A stretch of DNA of 64,000 bases, taken from NCBI RefSeq assembly GCF_023278365.1, contig NZ_CP075338.1, positions 2,666,001 to 2,730,000 on the forward strand, given 5' to 3'. The notes under the pieces were generated by a model. That model saw only the letters and a program-made list of their open reading frames with translations. It ran no database searches and had not been told where the DNA came from. Position 1 is the stretch's first letter. Every line of letters begins with the position of its first letter. Position numbers and translations under genes: made by a program. Below are positions 1 through 9,476 of the stretch, piece by piece. The stretch comes from Epilithonimonas zeae. GTDB lineage: Bacteria > Bacteroidota > Bacteroidia > Flavobacteriales > Weeksellaceae.

Positions 1-2
1 GA

Positions 3-797
3 AGTAATGCTTTTCTTCAGTCATCAAAAAGGATTATTGAAGAAGCAAAATCTCTGAATGCCTTTAACGAAACTCAACGTTACGGATATTCGGATTTGCC
101 ATATGCATTGAAGTCTTCTCCACTTTTCTTAGATAAAAAAAAAGGCGGACATTGGATTTGGAAAGCTTATATCATTTTTGACAGTCTTTCCAGGTTGTCT
201 AACGGAGATATTTTAGTTTATGTGGATTGCGGAAGTGAACTGAAAAATTCTGCCGGCTGGAAAAATCAATTTGAAGAATTGACTCATTCTGATGCTGTTT
301 TTTTCCAATATAGAGACAATCAGGATTACGGCTGGAAAAGATTCAATCCAAATCTCACTGATGATCCGAAACTGAAATATTGGACTAAAAAATCAACAAT
401 CGAGCAATTCCAGAATCTTTTTGAAAATGATAAAGAATGGCTAGGAAAAAATAAACTTTGGGCTGGGTTTACAATTATTAAAAAAACGCCGGAAACTTTT
501 CAATTGGTAAAAGATTGGTTAGATATAATGATTTACAGACCCGATTTAGTTGCCGACCCATTGATTTTTGAAAGAGGAAATCAGAATGAGGGATTCGCTT
601 CTCATCGATATGATCAGACTATTTTGTCGATTATTGTAAGATATTATCAGAAAAATATAAATATTACAATCAAAGATGAAGAAAGTGAAGGCAATTATGA
701 TAATCAAATTGTAAAAGCTTCCCGAAGAGTTGATAAAACCGAAGAAAAAAGTATAAAATCGTTCCTAAAAAGAACATATCACAGAATAAAAAAATAA
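3..797 (+). CDS. Putative glycosyltransferase, 5'-truncated by window edge
   Basis: The reading frame is open from base 3, and the true start lies left of the window. The TTG at 96 is internal. The segment [15 protein letters not shown] followed by [12 protein letters not shown] resembles bacterial GT-A-like transferases that carry a W-x-W-K-P/A-Y block and a D-x-G/D-type metal site. A later AGFTIIKKT block and an HRYDQTILS block also fit that pattern. The stop overlaps the fcl start by one base (TAATG), so it belongs to the same operon. Its likely role is adding one sugar to the surface polysaccharide at the inner membrane. Donor and acceptor cannot be told, and the family assignment is by motif only. 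Confidence 0.6.
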   Translation, partial: SNAFLQSSKRIIEEAKSLNAFNETQRYGYSDLPYALKSSPLFLDKKKGGHWIWKAYIIFDSLSRLSNGDILVYVDCGSELKNSAGWKNQFEELTHSDAVFFQYRDNQDYGWKRFNPNLTDDPKLKYWTKKSTIEQFQNLFENDKEWLGKNKLWAGFTIIKKTPETFQLVKDWLDIMIYRPDLVADPLIFERGNQNEGFASHRYDQTILSIIVRYYQKNINITIKDEESEGNYDNQIVKASRRVDKTEEKSIKSFLKRTYHRIKK

Positions 798-1732
798 TGG
801 AAAAGAATTCCAGAATATATGTAGCAGGCCATCGCGGGCTAGTGGGAAGCGCCATTCTAAGGGCACTAGAAAAGCAGGGCTTTACGAATCTTATCACAAA
901 AACTTCTATTGAGGTTGATTTGAGAGATTATAACCAGACTGCAGATTTATTTGCACAGGAAAAACCGGAATATGTATTCCTGGCAGCAGCAAAAGTGGGC
1001 GGAATACAAGCTAATAATATTTACAGAGCTGAGTTTCTTTATGACAATATGATGATTCAGAATAACGTGATTCATCAGGCTCATACGAACGATGTCAAGA
1101 AATTATTGTTTTTGGGTTCAAGTTGTATTTATCCAAAAATGGCACCTCAGCCTTTGAAAGAAGATTCTCTTTTAACAGGAACTTTGGAACCAACCAATGA
1201 GCCTTATGCCATTGCAAAAATCGCAGGTATCAAAATGTGTGATGCTTATAGAAGTCAATACGATTCTAATTTTATCTCGGCAATGCCAACCAATATGTAT
1301 GGTCCAAATGATAATTATGATCTAAATAATTCTCACGTTTTGCCTGCTTTGTTAAGAAAATTCCACGAAGCTAAGGAACAAAATCATCCGGAAGTTGTAG
1401 TCTGGGGGACAGGAACACCACTTCGTGAGTTTTTACATTCCGATGATCTTGCGGAAGCCTGTATTTTTCTGATGCAGAATTACGATGATTTCGGACATGT
1501 TAACGTGGGTAGAGGCGAAGACATCAGCATTAAGGATTTGGCTTTATTGGTAAAGAAAATTGTTGGTTATGAGGGTAATATTGTTTGGGACACTTCAAAA
1601 CCAGATGGAACACCTAGAAAATTGATGGATGTTACTAAAATTAATGACCTTGGCTGGAAAGCAAAAATCGGATTAGAGGAAGGAATCAGAGATGTTTATG
1701 AAAAAAAATTCAAAACAAATAGCATTACATAG
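797..1732 (+). CDS. fcl: GDP-L-fucose synthase
   Basis: Bifunctional epimerase/reductase converting GDP-4-keto-6-deoxy-D-mannose to GDP-L-fucose with NADPH. It is an extended SDR of 311 aa, the usual length for the family. The nucleotide-binding motif GHRGLVGSA is at residues 11-19. The LGSSCIYP block supplies the catalytic Ser/Cys region, and Y137/K141 form the YxxxK pair in YAIAK. A late [10 protein letters not shown] segment is typical of GDP-fucose synthases. The start overlaps the upstream stop, and gmd, which makes its substrate, follows immediately. Confidence 0.95.
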   Translation: MEKNSRIYVAGHRGLVGSAILRALEKQGFTNLITKTSIEVDLRDYNQTADLFAQEKPEYVFLAAAKVGGIQANNIYRAEFLYDNMMIQNNVIHQAHTNDVKKLLFLGSSCIYPKMAPQPLKEDSLLTGTLEPTNEPYAIAKIAGIKMCDAYRSQYDSNFISAMPTNMYGPNDNYDLNNSHVLPALLRKFHEAKEQNHPEVVVWGTGTPLREFLHSDDLAEACIFLMQNYDDFGHVNVGRGEDISIKDLALLVKKIVGYEGNIVWDTSKPDGTPRKLMDVTKINDLGWKAKIGLEEGIRDVYEKKFKTNSIT

Positions 1733-2806
1733 ATGAAAACGGCACTTATAACAGGCGTAACAGGACAAGACGGTTCTTATTTAGCAGAGCTCCTTCTAGA
1801 AAAAGGCTATAAAGTTCACGGAATCAAAAGAAGAGCATCTTCATTCAATACTCAGAGAATCGATCATCTTTATGTAGATCAGCACGAAAATAATGTGAAT
1901 TTCAAATTACATTACGGCGATTTGACAGATTCTACAAACATCATTAGAATCATTCAGGAAGTCCAGCCAGATGAGATTTATAATCTTGGCGCAATGTCGC
2001 ACGTGAAAGTATCATTTGACTCTCCGGAATATGTGGCCAATGTCGATGGAATAGGAACTTTGAGAATTCTGGAAGCTGTACGTATCCTTGGTTTGGAAAA
2101 GAAAACCAAAATCTATCAGGCTTCAACATCAGAACTTTATGGTGGTTTGGAAGAAAATAAAAATGCAGCTGGTTTTTATGATGAGAATTCGCCTTTCTAT
2201 CCAAGATCTCCTTACGGTGTAGCGAAAATCTACGGATTTTGGATTACTAAAAATTATCGTGAAGCCTATAATATGTATGCTTGCAACGGAATACTTTTCA
2301 ATCACGAATCGCCAAGAAGAGGAGAAACATTCGTCACTAGAAAAATTACGATGGCCACTGCAGCAATTGCAAAAGGAAAACAGGAAGTTTTATACTTAGG
2401 TAATTTGAATGCTCAGAGAGACTGGGGACACGCGAAAGACTATGTAGAAGCCATGTGGAGAATTCTACAGCAGGATGTTGCAGAAGATTACGTCATTGCA
2501 ACAGGAAAAACGACTTACGTAAGAGATTTTGTAAGAATGGCTTTTGCAGAAGCAGGAATAGAATTAGCGTTTGAAGGAGAGAATGAAAATGAAGTGGCAA
2601 AAGTTTCAAAATGTAATAATCCTGATTATCAATTAGAAATTGGTAAAGTAGTTGTGAAAATTGATCCTCAATATTACAGACCTACAGAAGTTGATTTATT
2701 AATTGGAGACCCAACAAAATCAAAGACAAAATTGGGTTGGGAACCAAAATATGATCTTGCCGGTCTTGTAAAAGAAATGATGCAGGAGGATTTAAAAATA
2801 ATGTAA
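1733..2806 (+). CDS. gmd: GDP-mannose 4,6-dehydratase
   Basis: Converts GDP-D-mannose to GDP-4-keto-6-deoxy-D-mannose, the first step to GDP-L-fucose and the branch point for perosamine or rhamnose. It is 357 aa with [15 protein letters not shown] at the N-terminus, [16 protein letters not shown] (NADP and tetramer contacts in the family) and YxxxK at Y161/K165. The start codon directly follows the fcl stop. It could also feed the aminotransferase at 6661 if that enzyme uses the GDP-keto sugar (inference). Confidence 0.95.
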   Translation: MKTALITGVTGQDGSYLAELLLEKGYKVHGIKRRASSFNTQRIDHLYVDQHENNVNFKLHYGDLTDSTNIIRIIQEVQPDEIYNLGAMSHVKVSFDSPEYVANVDGIGTLRILEAVRILGLEKKTKIYQASTSELYGGLEENKNAAGFYDENSPFYPRSPYGVAKIYGFWITKNYREAYNMYACNGILFNHESPRRGETFVTRKITMATAAIAKGKQEVLYLGNLNAQRDWGHAKDYVEAMWRILQQDVAEDYVIATGKTTYVRDFVRMAFAEAGIELAFEGENENEVAKVSKCNNPDYQLEIGKVVVKIDPQYYRPTEVDLLIGDPTKSKTKLGWEPKYDLAGLVKEMMQEDLKIM

Positions 2807-2817
2807 AAACAATATGG

Positions 2818-2840
2818 CGGGGAGATTTTTCTCTCCGTTT
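2818..2840 (+). terminator. Hairpin after gmd
   Basis: CGGGGAGA pairs with TCTCTCCG (8 bp including one G-T) across a TTTT loop, followed by a short T stretch. It lies between gmd and the next glycosyltransferase. The T tract is weak, so it may attenuate rather than stop transcription. Confidence 0.5.
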
Positions 2841-2863
2841 CTATAAATATTCATAATAATTCT

Positions 2864-3682
2864 ATGCAAAATCAACCTCTGATTTCTATCATAACTGTAG
2901 CTTATAACAACAAATGTGGTTTGGAAGAGACAATTAAAAGTGTCATTTCGCAAACTTGGAAAAATTTTGAATTTGTTATAATTGATGGCAATTCTAATGA
3001 TGGAAGCAAAGAATTATTAGTATCATATTCCTCTCAAATTAATTTCTGGATCAGCGAACCTGACAAAGGAATTTATAACGCAATGAACAAAGGAATTACC
3101 AACTCAAAAGGAGATTATTTGATTTTTATGAATAGTGGTGACCGTTTTTCTTCACCGGAAATTTTAGAAAAAATAGTACCTCACTTTAATAGCGAAGATA
3201 TTGTTTACGGAAACGCTTATTACGAACTGGAAAACCGTAAAAAATATGAATATAGAATCCCATCCAGAATAACTGTTGGATCACTCTTGAAAGAACCAAT
3301 CTGCCATCAGTCTGCTTTTTTCAAAAAAGAACTTTTCGAAAAATATGGGATGTATGATGAGGGTAATAAAATTGCTTCTGACTGGACTTTTATGATGGAT
3401 ATTTTTATTCATCACAATATTTCTCAAAAGTATATCAGTGAGTTCATCAGCATCTTCGAAAAAACAGGAATCAGCAATACCAATACGGATTTGAGTTTCT
3501 CAGAACAAAGAAAATATCTGTCCGAAAATGTTTCTGAGGAAATCCAGAATATGGCAAAATACTTTGATGAATATTCCAAATTCTACAATGGAAAACCAGG
3601 AACAATGCTGAGAAATTTAAAGGATAAAATCTATAACTTAATTTATAGAAAAAGAAATTACGAAAGAAAATACATCGATTAG
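2864..3682 (+). CDS. Glycosyltransferase family 2
   Basis: GT-A fold transferase, 272 aa. The N-terminus PLISIITVAYNNKCGLEETI is the family 2 nucleotide-binding strand, then VIIDGNSNDGS. The metal site is of the NSGD type (FMNSGDRF), as in many WcaA-like enzymes. IYNAMNKGI and the CHQSAFFKK acceptor-side block are typical. It is cytoplasmic or peripheral on the inner membrane and adds a sugar to the lipid-linked repeat unit. It follows the gmd hairpin and converges with the minus-strand gene at 3679, overlapping its end by 4 bp. Specificity is unknown. Confidence 0.85.
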   Translation: MQNQPLISIITVAYNNKCGLEETIKSVISQTWKNFEFVIIDGNSNDGSKELLVSYSSQINFWISEPDKGIYNAMNKGITNSKGDYLIFMNSGDRFSSPEILEKIVPHFNSEDIVYGNAYYELENRKKYEYRIPSRITVGSLLKEPICHQSAFFKKELFEKYGMYDEGNKIASDWTFMMDIFIHHNISQKYISEFISIFEKTGISNTNTDLSFSEQRKYLSENVSEEIQNMAKYFDEYSKFYNGKPGTMLRNLKDKIYNLIYRKRNYERKYID

Positions 3683-4686
3683 ATTTTCAAAAGAGGATTG
3701 ACATATTTTGGAAATTTACCGTACAGGAAAAAGTCCTTATCAAACTTCATTTTATAAAGATAATAAGCTAAAAACGGATTGAGTAAGAACAAATCTTTTT
3801 TAGGAAAATTCTTTTCAAACTCTTTCCCTATTCTCAAGTAAAAACTTTTAAAAATACCAAAATTCATTTTGCAAACATTACTCAAAATTGAAAAATTGGC
3901 GAAATTCTTAAGGTAGTTTTCTGCTAATCTAGATTTAGAGTAAAGTCCTCTTTCTTTGGACATTTCCAGCTTTTTCGTAAGTGTAATGAAGTAATGCTCG
4001 ATATTCTTCAAGCCTACAGTTGCAGTCATAGAATTGGGATTAGACAAAGAATAGTAAACGTAAGTTTCTTCTTCTAAAAAATTAATTTTCTTTGCTGCAA
4101 CAGCGGTTTCAAATGCCCACAATTCGTCTTCGTGAAGAAGGTCATCCAAAAATTTAAGATGATTGTTTCTTAGAAAATCAGTTTTATACAATTTGTTCCA
4201 GGCAGTAACCGCCCATTCTCCAGAAAAAAAACCATCAAGAATTTCCTTATCTCTATAAGTTTCTTTTTTATTTTTCAACTTATGATAATTACTTTCTTTC
4301 GGAGCGTCATTTAATAAAAATCGTGTCTTTCCTAGAACAATATCAGGGTCATTCTCTGTTTTATCTATGAAATGCTGAAGAGAAAACTCGTCGCCTAAAA
4401 TATCGTCATTATCCATAAAAAGAATATAATCTCCTGTTCCCAATTCCATTCCTCTATTTCTTGTTTTACTTAGTCCTAGATTAACTTCATTATTGACAAT
4501 TTTAAAATCAATATTCAGATTTTCAGCAACATAATCATTCAGGATGTTCCAAGAATTGTCTTTGCTTTTATCATTGATAACAATCACTTCAAAATCCCTG
4601 TAAGTTTGATTTTTGATAGAATCCAAACACTTGACAATATAGTTTTCAGCGTTGTATAAAGGAATGACAATTGATATTTTTTTCAT
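3679..4686 (-). CDS. Glycosyltransferase family 2
   Basis: 335 aa, GT-A fold. It opens with KKISIVIPLYNAENYIVKCL, followed by VIVINDKSKDNS and a DxD-type FMDNDD metal site. It is the last of three minus-strand genes joined by one-base stop/start overlaps (TAATG), so they form one transcript. Its 3' end runs 4 bp into the convergent gene. It probably transfers a hexose or aminosugar to the growing repeat unit; the substrate cannot be read from sequence. Confidence 0.85.
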   Translation of the reverse strand: MKKISIVIPLYNAENYIVKCLDSIKNQTYRDFEVIVINDKSKDNSWNILNDYVAENLNIDFKIVNNEVNLGLSKTRNRGMELGTGDYILFMDNDDILGDEFSLQHFIDKTENDPDIVLGKTRFLLNDAPKESNYHKLKNKKETYRDKEILDGFFSGEWAVTAWNKLYKTDFLRNNHLKFLDDLLHEDELWAFETAVAAKKINFLEEETYVYYSLSNPNSMTATVGLKNIEHYFITLTKKLEMSKERGLYSKSRLAENYLKNFANFSILSNVCKMNFGIFKSFYLRIGKEFEKNFPKKDLFLLNPFLAYYLYKMKFDKDFFLYGKFPKYVNPLLKI

Positions 4687-5537
4687 TATTTTTTGTGTTT
4701 ATTGATCAGAACTTTCAAGATCAGAAAAGGATTTATTCTAAAAAATTTTTCTAGGAAAGATATGTTAGTTTTGGATGCAATATCCCAATAGGTTTTTGCC
4801 TGACTAAGTTTTTCTTCCGGAGACAATTTATCTTGAAAACGTTCTTTGATATTCAGTAAAGAACTTTGGGGATTTTTCAAAAGTAATTGATAATAGTTTT
4901 TCATCAAGCCGTCTTGGAGATAATCTCCAAAAGCTAAAACTTTATCTGTAAATAATATTTTATATTTTCGCTCTATTCTTCTGTATATCAGAGACTCTGA
5001 ACAGAATTTTTCTCCCTCAAATTCCGGAAAATAAAATTGCTGATGAATTTTGGTTTTGTAACAATAGATCATTTCTCCAGGAAACTCCCAATCATATGTC
5101 GCTCTTCCGGAAACGATCCATTCTTTCTTCCCATATTTTTCTTTATCAAAATCAATATTATCAGAAAATCTAATGAAAGTAAATCCTGCAATCTGATAGT
5201 CTCTTTTGATTTTATCAGAAAGTGAATCCATTTCTTCAATCGCATTTTCAGCAAGATAATCGTCACTATCAATGACACAGAAAAACTCAGTTTTTGTATT
5301 TCTCAAACCATTGTTGACCGCAAAATGTTTTCCTTTATTTTCCTGAAATGTATATTGAACTTCGAATAGATTTTCATTCTGAAACTCTTGAACTAGAGTT
5401 TTAGTTTCATCGGAAGAACCGTCATCTACAATTGACCAAATGAAGTTTTTATTAGTTTGATTTTTAAGACTATTATAAAGCTTTGAAAGAATATAAGCTC
5501 TGTTAAAAGTAGGTGTAAAAATGGTAAACTTTTGCAT
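4686..5537 (-). CDS. Glycosyltransferase family 2
   Basis: 283 aa. FTIFTPTFNRAYILSKLYNS, SIVDDGSSDET and the metal site CVIDSDDY define family 2. GRATYDWEFPGEMIYCYKT in the middle resembles a subgroup common in Bacteroidota polysaccharide loci. It is the middle gene of a three-gene minus-strand operon with single-base overlaps on both sides. Donor and acceptor are unknown. Confidence 0.85.
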   Translation of the reverse strand: MQKFTIFTPTFNRAYILSKLYNSLKNQTNKNFIWSIVDDGSSDETKTLVQEFQNENLFEVQYTFQENKGKHFAVNNGLRNTKTEFFCVIDSDDYLAENAIEEMDSLSDKIKRDYQIAGFTFIRFSDNIDFDKEKYGKKEWIVSGRATYDWEFPGEMIYCYKTKIHQQFYFPEFEGEKFCSESLIYRRIERKYKILFTDKVLAFGDYLQDGLMKNYYQLLLKNPQSSLLNIKERFQDKLSPEEKLSQAKTYWDIASKTNISFLEKFFRINPFLILKVLINKHKK

Positions 5538-6541
5538 TATGGTAGATTTATTGGTTCATAATCTCCATAATCCAGAGCATATTTTAACCAGTTTTTAATT
5601 CCATATTTTTTGACAATTTTTCTGTCAATTTTATGATATGGTTTTTGCAAAAATTCTTTTAATCCGGTAAAATCTTCAAAGTCTGTAATGAAAATATTAT
5701 CTGGATGATAGAAATCGTAATCTTTGAGATTGTGATTGTTGGAAACAAATTTCTGCTCCTGATTCAGACATTCGAAAAACCGGAAAGCAACACCATTATG
5801 TGTACTCATTTTGAAATCTACAACTGCTTTTGTTTTCTCTGTATATTTTTCATTTTCAGCTAAAGAAATTCCTTTGTGCTGAAGGCTGACAGATTCAGTT
5901 TTCTTCTCTTCTCTAAATTCCGGAATTGTCAAAATAGCCTTGAATTTCAGATCATTTTCTTTAGAATAATTTTCGATATTATATGCCCAATTTATACGCT
6001 CATCCAATCCTACTCCAATATAAAAAAGGTCAATTTCTTCTTTTGCAGGATTGTGGAAAATATTTTCTGTGTAATGATAGATCGGCAAAGGAAGAAGATT
6101 GTATTGCGAATATTTTCTTATATCGTTGCCGTCAAAAACCAGCCTCCTGTCAAAATATTTATAATAATCAAGCACTCTGGGATACATATCTATGCCGTCC
6201 CATTGATAACTGACCATTTTTTTAGCCTGCTTTCTAACACTTTTGATGAGCTTTTCGGAATACATATCCACTCTGATGAAAAAAGCGATGTCATACGTTT
6301 TATTCTTCAGTCTTTTTTCAGCGAATTTTTCAAAAATCTGTTTTTCTTTTTTGATGAAGTAATTCTTGTCTTTCAAGATTAATCGTGAAAAAACATTACC
6401 AATTTTGTGAGTTAATGCATTTTTTTTTATTGCAGGCGGCAAAGATTCTATCAAAACATCGACCTCGAAACCCATTTTGATCAATTGGTCTACAATCGGT
6501 TTCGAAAGGTTAAGATTTTTATTGACGTATAATATCTTCAT
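5537..6541 (-). CDS. Probable polysaccharide biosynthesis glycosyltransferase (CgeB-like)
   Basis: 334 aa and first gene of the minus-strand operon. The N-terminus MKILYVNKNL looks like a Rossmann strand of a GT-B enzyme. A central SYQWDGIDMYPRV segment, a phosphate-binding-like IGVGLDERINWA and a late FECLNQEQKFVSNNH segment resemble CgeB or lipopolysaccharide-locus transferases. I do not see a clear EX7E motif, so activity is inferred from position and overall pattern. Upstream is a 119-bp AT-rich gap shared with the divergent aminotransferase. No convincing TAnnTTTG motif is visible there. Confidence 0.55.
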   Translation of the reverse strand: MKILYVNKNLNLSKPIVDQLIKMGFEVDVLIESLPPAIKKNALTHKIGNVFSRLILKDKNYFIKKEKQIFEKFAEKRLKNKTYDIAFFIRVDMYSEKLIKSVRKQAKKMVSYQWDGIDMYPRVLDYYKYFDRRLVFDGNDIRKYSQYNLLPLPIYHYTENIFHNPAKEEIDLFYIGVGLDERINWAYNIENYSKENDLKFKAILTIPEFREEKKTESVSLQHKGISLAENEKYTEKTKAVVDFKMSTHNGVAFRFFECLNQEQKFVSNNHNLKDYDFYHPDNIFITDFEDFTGLKEFLQKPYHKIDRKIVKKYGIKNWLKYALDYGDYEPINLP

Positions 6542-6660
6542 TAATTAGATTTAACACAGTTTCGATAATATATTCCGCTAAATTATGCTTTTTTTGTACT
6601 TTTACAAATTGAGATTTTCTTATTTATTTAAGATTATTTATTACTTAATAAAAAAATTAG

Positions 6661-7746
6661 ATGATTCCAGTAACGAAACCATTTTTACCACCTCAGCAAG
6701 TTTATCAGTATTATTTGGAAGGGATTTGGAAAAGACAATGGCTTACCAATATGGGTCCGCTTGCCAGTGACCTCGAACTGAAACTAAAGGAATTTTTGAA
6801 AGTCAGTCATTTACTATTTGTGACTAATGGAACAGTTGCTATACAAATGGCTATCAAAGCGTTGGAACTGAAAGGAGAAATTATCACAACACCTTTTTCT
6901 TTTGTTGCGACTACAAGTTCTATTGTTTGGGAAAACTGCCAGCCTGTTTTTGTCGATATTGATAAGGATTCATTAAATATTGATGCTACTAAGATTGAAG
7001 CTGCAATTACTGATAAAACCTCGGCAATTTTGGCAACTCACGTTTATGGGAATCCTTGCGATGTCGTGAAGATTGAGGAAATAGCAAAGAAAAATAACCT
7101 GAGAGTGATTTATGATGCGGCGCACGCTTTCGGAGTAGAAATCAATGGAAAATCTATTTTTGAATACGGCGATATTTCCACTTGTTCTCTTCACGCAACC
7201 AAACTTTATCACTCAATAGAAGGCGGATTGATTATTACTAAAGATCCTGAATTACTGAAAAAATTAGCTTACATCAGAAACTTCGGATTCGATGGTCCTG
7301 AAAACTTTGCAGAATTGGGGCTCAACGGAAAGAATTCTGAATTTCACGCAGCAATGGGATTAGCAAATCTGAAATACATCGATTCTATTCATAAAAAAAG
7401 AAAAGAAATCACAGAAAGATATGATGAGAAATTGCAGAATCTGAAAGCTGTAAGACCAATTTGGCACTCTGATTCTGAAAATAATTTTTCTTATTACCCC
7501 ATCATATTTGAAAGCGAAGAACTTATGTTGAAAATCATTGAACATCTTAAGCTTCACGAGATCTATACAAGACGATATTTTTATCCTTCGCTTGCCAATT
7601 CTTTACCTTATGTAAAATCTGAAAGCAATCTGCCAATTACAGAAGATATTGCAAAACGTGTGCTTTGTCTTCCGCTTTATGTCGATTTGACTTTGGAGGA
7701 AGTGGATATGATTTCTAGATTGATGCTAAGAATTCAAAACAATTAA
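6661..7746 (+). CDS. DegT/DnrJ/EryC1 sugar aminotransferase
   Basis: PLP-dependent transferase that aminates a nucleotide-linked keto-deoxysugar. It is 361 aa. FVTNGTVAIQMAI is the cofactor phosphate region, FSFVATTSSIVW follows, and DAAHAFG holds the PLP-ring aspartate. K181 in SLHATKLYHS is the Schiff-base lysine. The start is the first ATG, after a TTATTACTTAATAAAAAA leader. It sits 4 bp before a NeuD-like acyltransferase, suggesting an N-acylated amino-dideoxy sugar. The substrate could be dTDP-4-keto-6-deoxyglucose (maker not in the window) or the Gmd product. VioA, QdtB and Per types are all possible. Confidence 0.85.
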   Translation: MIPVTKPFLPPQQVYQYYLEGIWKRQWLTNMGPLASDLELKLKEFLKVSHLLFVTNGTVAIQMAIKALELKGEIITTPFSFVATTSSIVWENCQPVFVDIDKDSLNIDATKIEAAITDKTSAILATHVYGNPCDVVKIEEIAKKNNLRVIYDAAHAFGVEINGKSIFEYGDISTCSLHATKLYHSIEGGLIITKDPELLKKLAYIRNFGFDGPENFAELGLNGKNSEFHAAMGLANLKYIDSIHKKRKEITERYDEKLQNLKAVRPIWHSDSENNFSYYPIIFESEELMLKIIEHLKLHEIYTRRYFYPSLANSLPYVKSESNLPITEDIAKRVLCLPLYVDLTLEEVDMISRLMLRIQNN

Positions 7747-7750
7747 AAAT

Positions 7751-8383
7751 ATGCTGATTGTAGGAGCAAAAGGTTTCGCTAAAGAAGTTATGGAGATTTT
7801 TCATCAAAAAGGTGAAACAGAGAATCTGCACTTCTATGATGATGTATCCTCGGATATTCCTGAGTTTCTTTACAATCAATTTAAAGTTTTGAAAAGCGAA
7901 CAAGAAGCTAAAGAACTTTTTGAAAAAACCTCATCTGAATTTGTTATAGGAATTGGAAATCCTCAATTACGATATAAACTGGCAGAAAAATTCCAAAATC
8001 TAGGCGGAACATTGATATCATCCATTAGCAATTTTGCAGAAATAGGAAGTTTCGGAATTGAAATTGATGAAGGCTGCAACATTTTAGGAGGTGTGAAAAT
8101 TTCCAATGATGTCAAAATCGGAAGAGGAACTATTGTTTATTACAATTCTATCATTACTCACGATGTCACGATTGGAGAGTTTTGTGAAATTTCTCCAGGC
8201 GCAACTTTGTTGGGAAGATGTAAAATTGGAAAGTTTGTAAAAATTGGAGCTGGCTCTATTATTTTTCCTGATGTCAAAATCGGAGATAATTCTGTTATAG
8301 CCTCCGGAGCAGTTGTCAGAAATGACGTTCCGGAAAATACAATGGTAGCAGGAGTTCCAGCAGAAATCAAAAAAACACTTTAG
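7751..8383 (+). CDS. NeuD/PglD-like sugar O/N-acyltransferase
   Basis: 210 aa. The N-terminal Rossmann-like domain starts LIVGAKGFAKEVMEIF, typical of NeuD/PglD. The C-terminal left-handed beta-helix is built of hexapeptide repeats from about residue 90 (IDEGCNILGGVKI to IGDNSVIASGAVV) and ends VAGVPAEIKK. A candidate catalytic His is in IITHDVTIGEF. It likely acylates the amino group made by the upstream aminotransferase, using acetyl-CoA or possibly an acyl-ACP from the 24-27 kb cassette (inference). Confidence 0.85.
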   Translation: MLIVGAKGFAKEVMEIFHQKGETENLHFYDDVSSDIPEFLYNQFKVLKSEQEAKELFEKTSSEFVIGIGNPQLRYKLAEKFQNLGGTLISSISNFAEIGSFGIEIDEGCNILGGVKISNDVKIGRGTIVYYNSIITHDVTIGEFCEISPGATLLGRCKIGKFVKIGAGSIIFPDVKIGDNSVIASGAVVRNDVPENTMVAGVPAEIKKTL

Positions 8384-8385
8384 AC

Positions 8386-9465
8386 TTGAAAAAAAAGTCA
8401 ATACTTTTTGTAGCAGACAGACCTGATTGGGCTTACCATAACCTCATCAAAACCTGGGGCGATGGATTGAAAGAATTCGATTGTTATGTAACCTTCGAAG
8501 AGGATTTTAACATCAGAGCCAAAAGCTTTTCTTTTTCCGAAAAGCTAATGACCAACTTCATTAATCTTGTCAAAAACAGTGATAAGAAATTTGTTATCGA
8601 TTCATCATCAAAATTTTCTTATCCAAAATATAAAATACCGCCGGTTTTTGAAGTAAACTCTGGAAAAAAAGTAGAAAAAACACATTTTGATGTGATTTTC
8701 GAATGTGCTTTCTATTTTCAGTTTATGTCGGTTTTTCCATTTACTTCAGATAAGAAATTTGTAGGAATTTACACCGATTCTTTTCCCCACGAAGGTCCAA
8801 GCTTTGATGAAAAGACAAAAACCGACCTTAAAAAATTGTCACGCCAAGAGTTTTTTGAAAAATATTTGAAACCTTATGATGGCATTATCGTTGGTAGTTC
8901 AGGTTTATATAATGATTATAAAGAACTGACAGATAAAATCACGTTTGGAAATGGAATTTATCTTCAGGAAGAATTTGTAGAAAATAAAAATATCGAAGAA
9001 AAAGAAGGCTTGACAATCGGCTGGACTGGAAACCCAAATCGTCCTATGAAAGGTTTCCGGGAAGTGATAGAACCGGCGATTGAAGAAGTCAATAAAACAG
9101 GCAGAAAGGTTTCTCTGAAAACAAAATTTTCTGGCCCATACAAAGATTTACTGACTTTCTACAGTGATATAGATATTATCGTAATTGCATCAGAAGCAGA
9201 CACAGGTCCTTCTCTTTTCGCTGAAGCCAGTTTATCAAAAGTCCCAACCATTTCAACGAAAATCGGTTTTCCAAAAATGATTATAGAGGACGGTTTAAAC
9301 GGTATTTTTGTAAAAAGAGATATTGAAGAAATGAAAAATGCGATTATCATGGTTTATGATAATCGTAAACTTTTGAGATCTTTCTCGGAAAGGATTAAAG
9401 AAGATTATCTTAAACAGTTGGATAATAAAATTTCTTTTGAGAATTTAAAAAAATTATTTAGTTAA
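8386..9465 (+). CDS. GT-B fold glycosyltransferase (family 1/4-like), TTG start
   Basis: 359 aa. The start is TTG three bases after the previous stop, because no ATG occurs before the conserved KKKSILFVADRPDWAYHN strand. The C-terminal domain shows IGWTGNPNRPMKGF and ADTGPSLFAEASLSKVP, matching the donor-binding site of GT-B enzymes (an E-containing loop before a KVPTISTKIG strand). It is tightly packed in the plus-strand operon. Sugar specificity is unknown. Confidence 0.75.
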   Translation: MKKKSILFVADRPDWAYHNLIKTWGDGLKEFDCYVTFEEDFNIRAKSFSFSEKLMTNFINLVKNSDKKFVIDSSSKFSYPKYKIPPVFEVNSGKKVEKTHFDVIFECAFYFQFMSVFPFTSDKKFVGIYTDSFPHEGPSFDEKTKTDLKKLSRQEFFEKYLKPYDGIIVGSSGLYNDYKELTDKITFGNGIYLQEEFVENKNIEEKEGLTIGWTGNPNRPMKGFREVIEPAIEEVNKTGRKVSLKTKFSGPYKDLLTFYSDIDIIVIASEADTGPSLFAEASLSKVPTISTKIGFPKMIIEDGLNGIFVKRDIEEMKNAIIMVYDNRKLLRSFSERIKEDYLKQLDNKISFENLKKLFS

Positions 9466-9476
9466 TAATACATCGA

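Noticed and set aside
5876-6382. 168-codon plus-strand frame opposite the gene at 5537
   Set aside because: Phe/Ile/Lys-rich antisense shadow. The opposite strand is in a tight operon with one-base overlaps and meaningful motifs.
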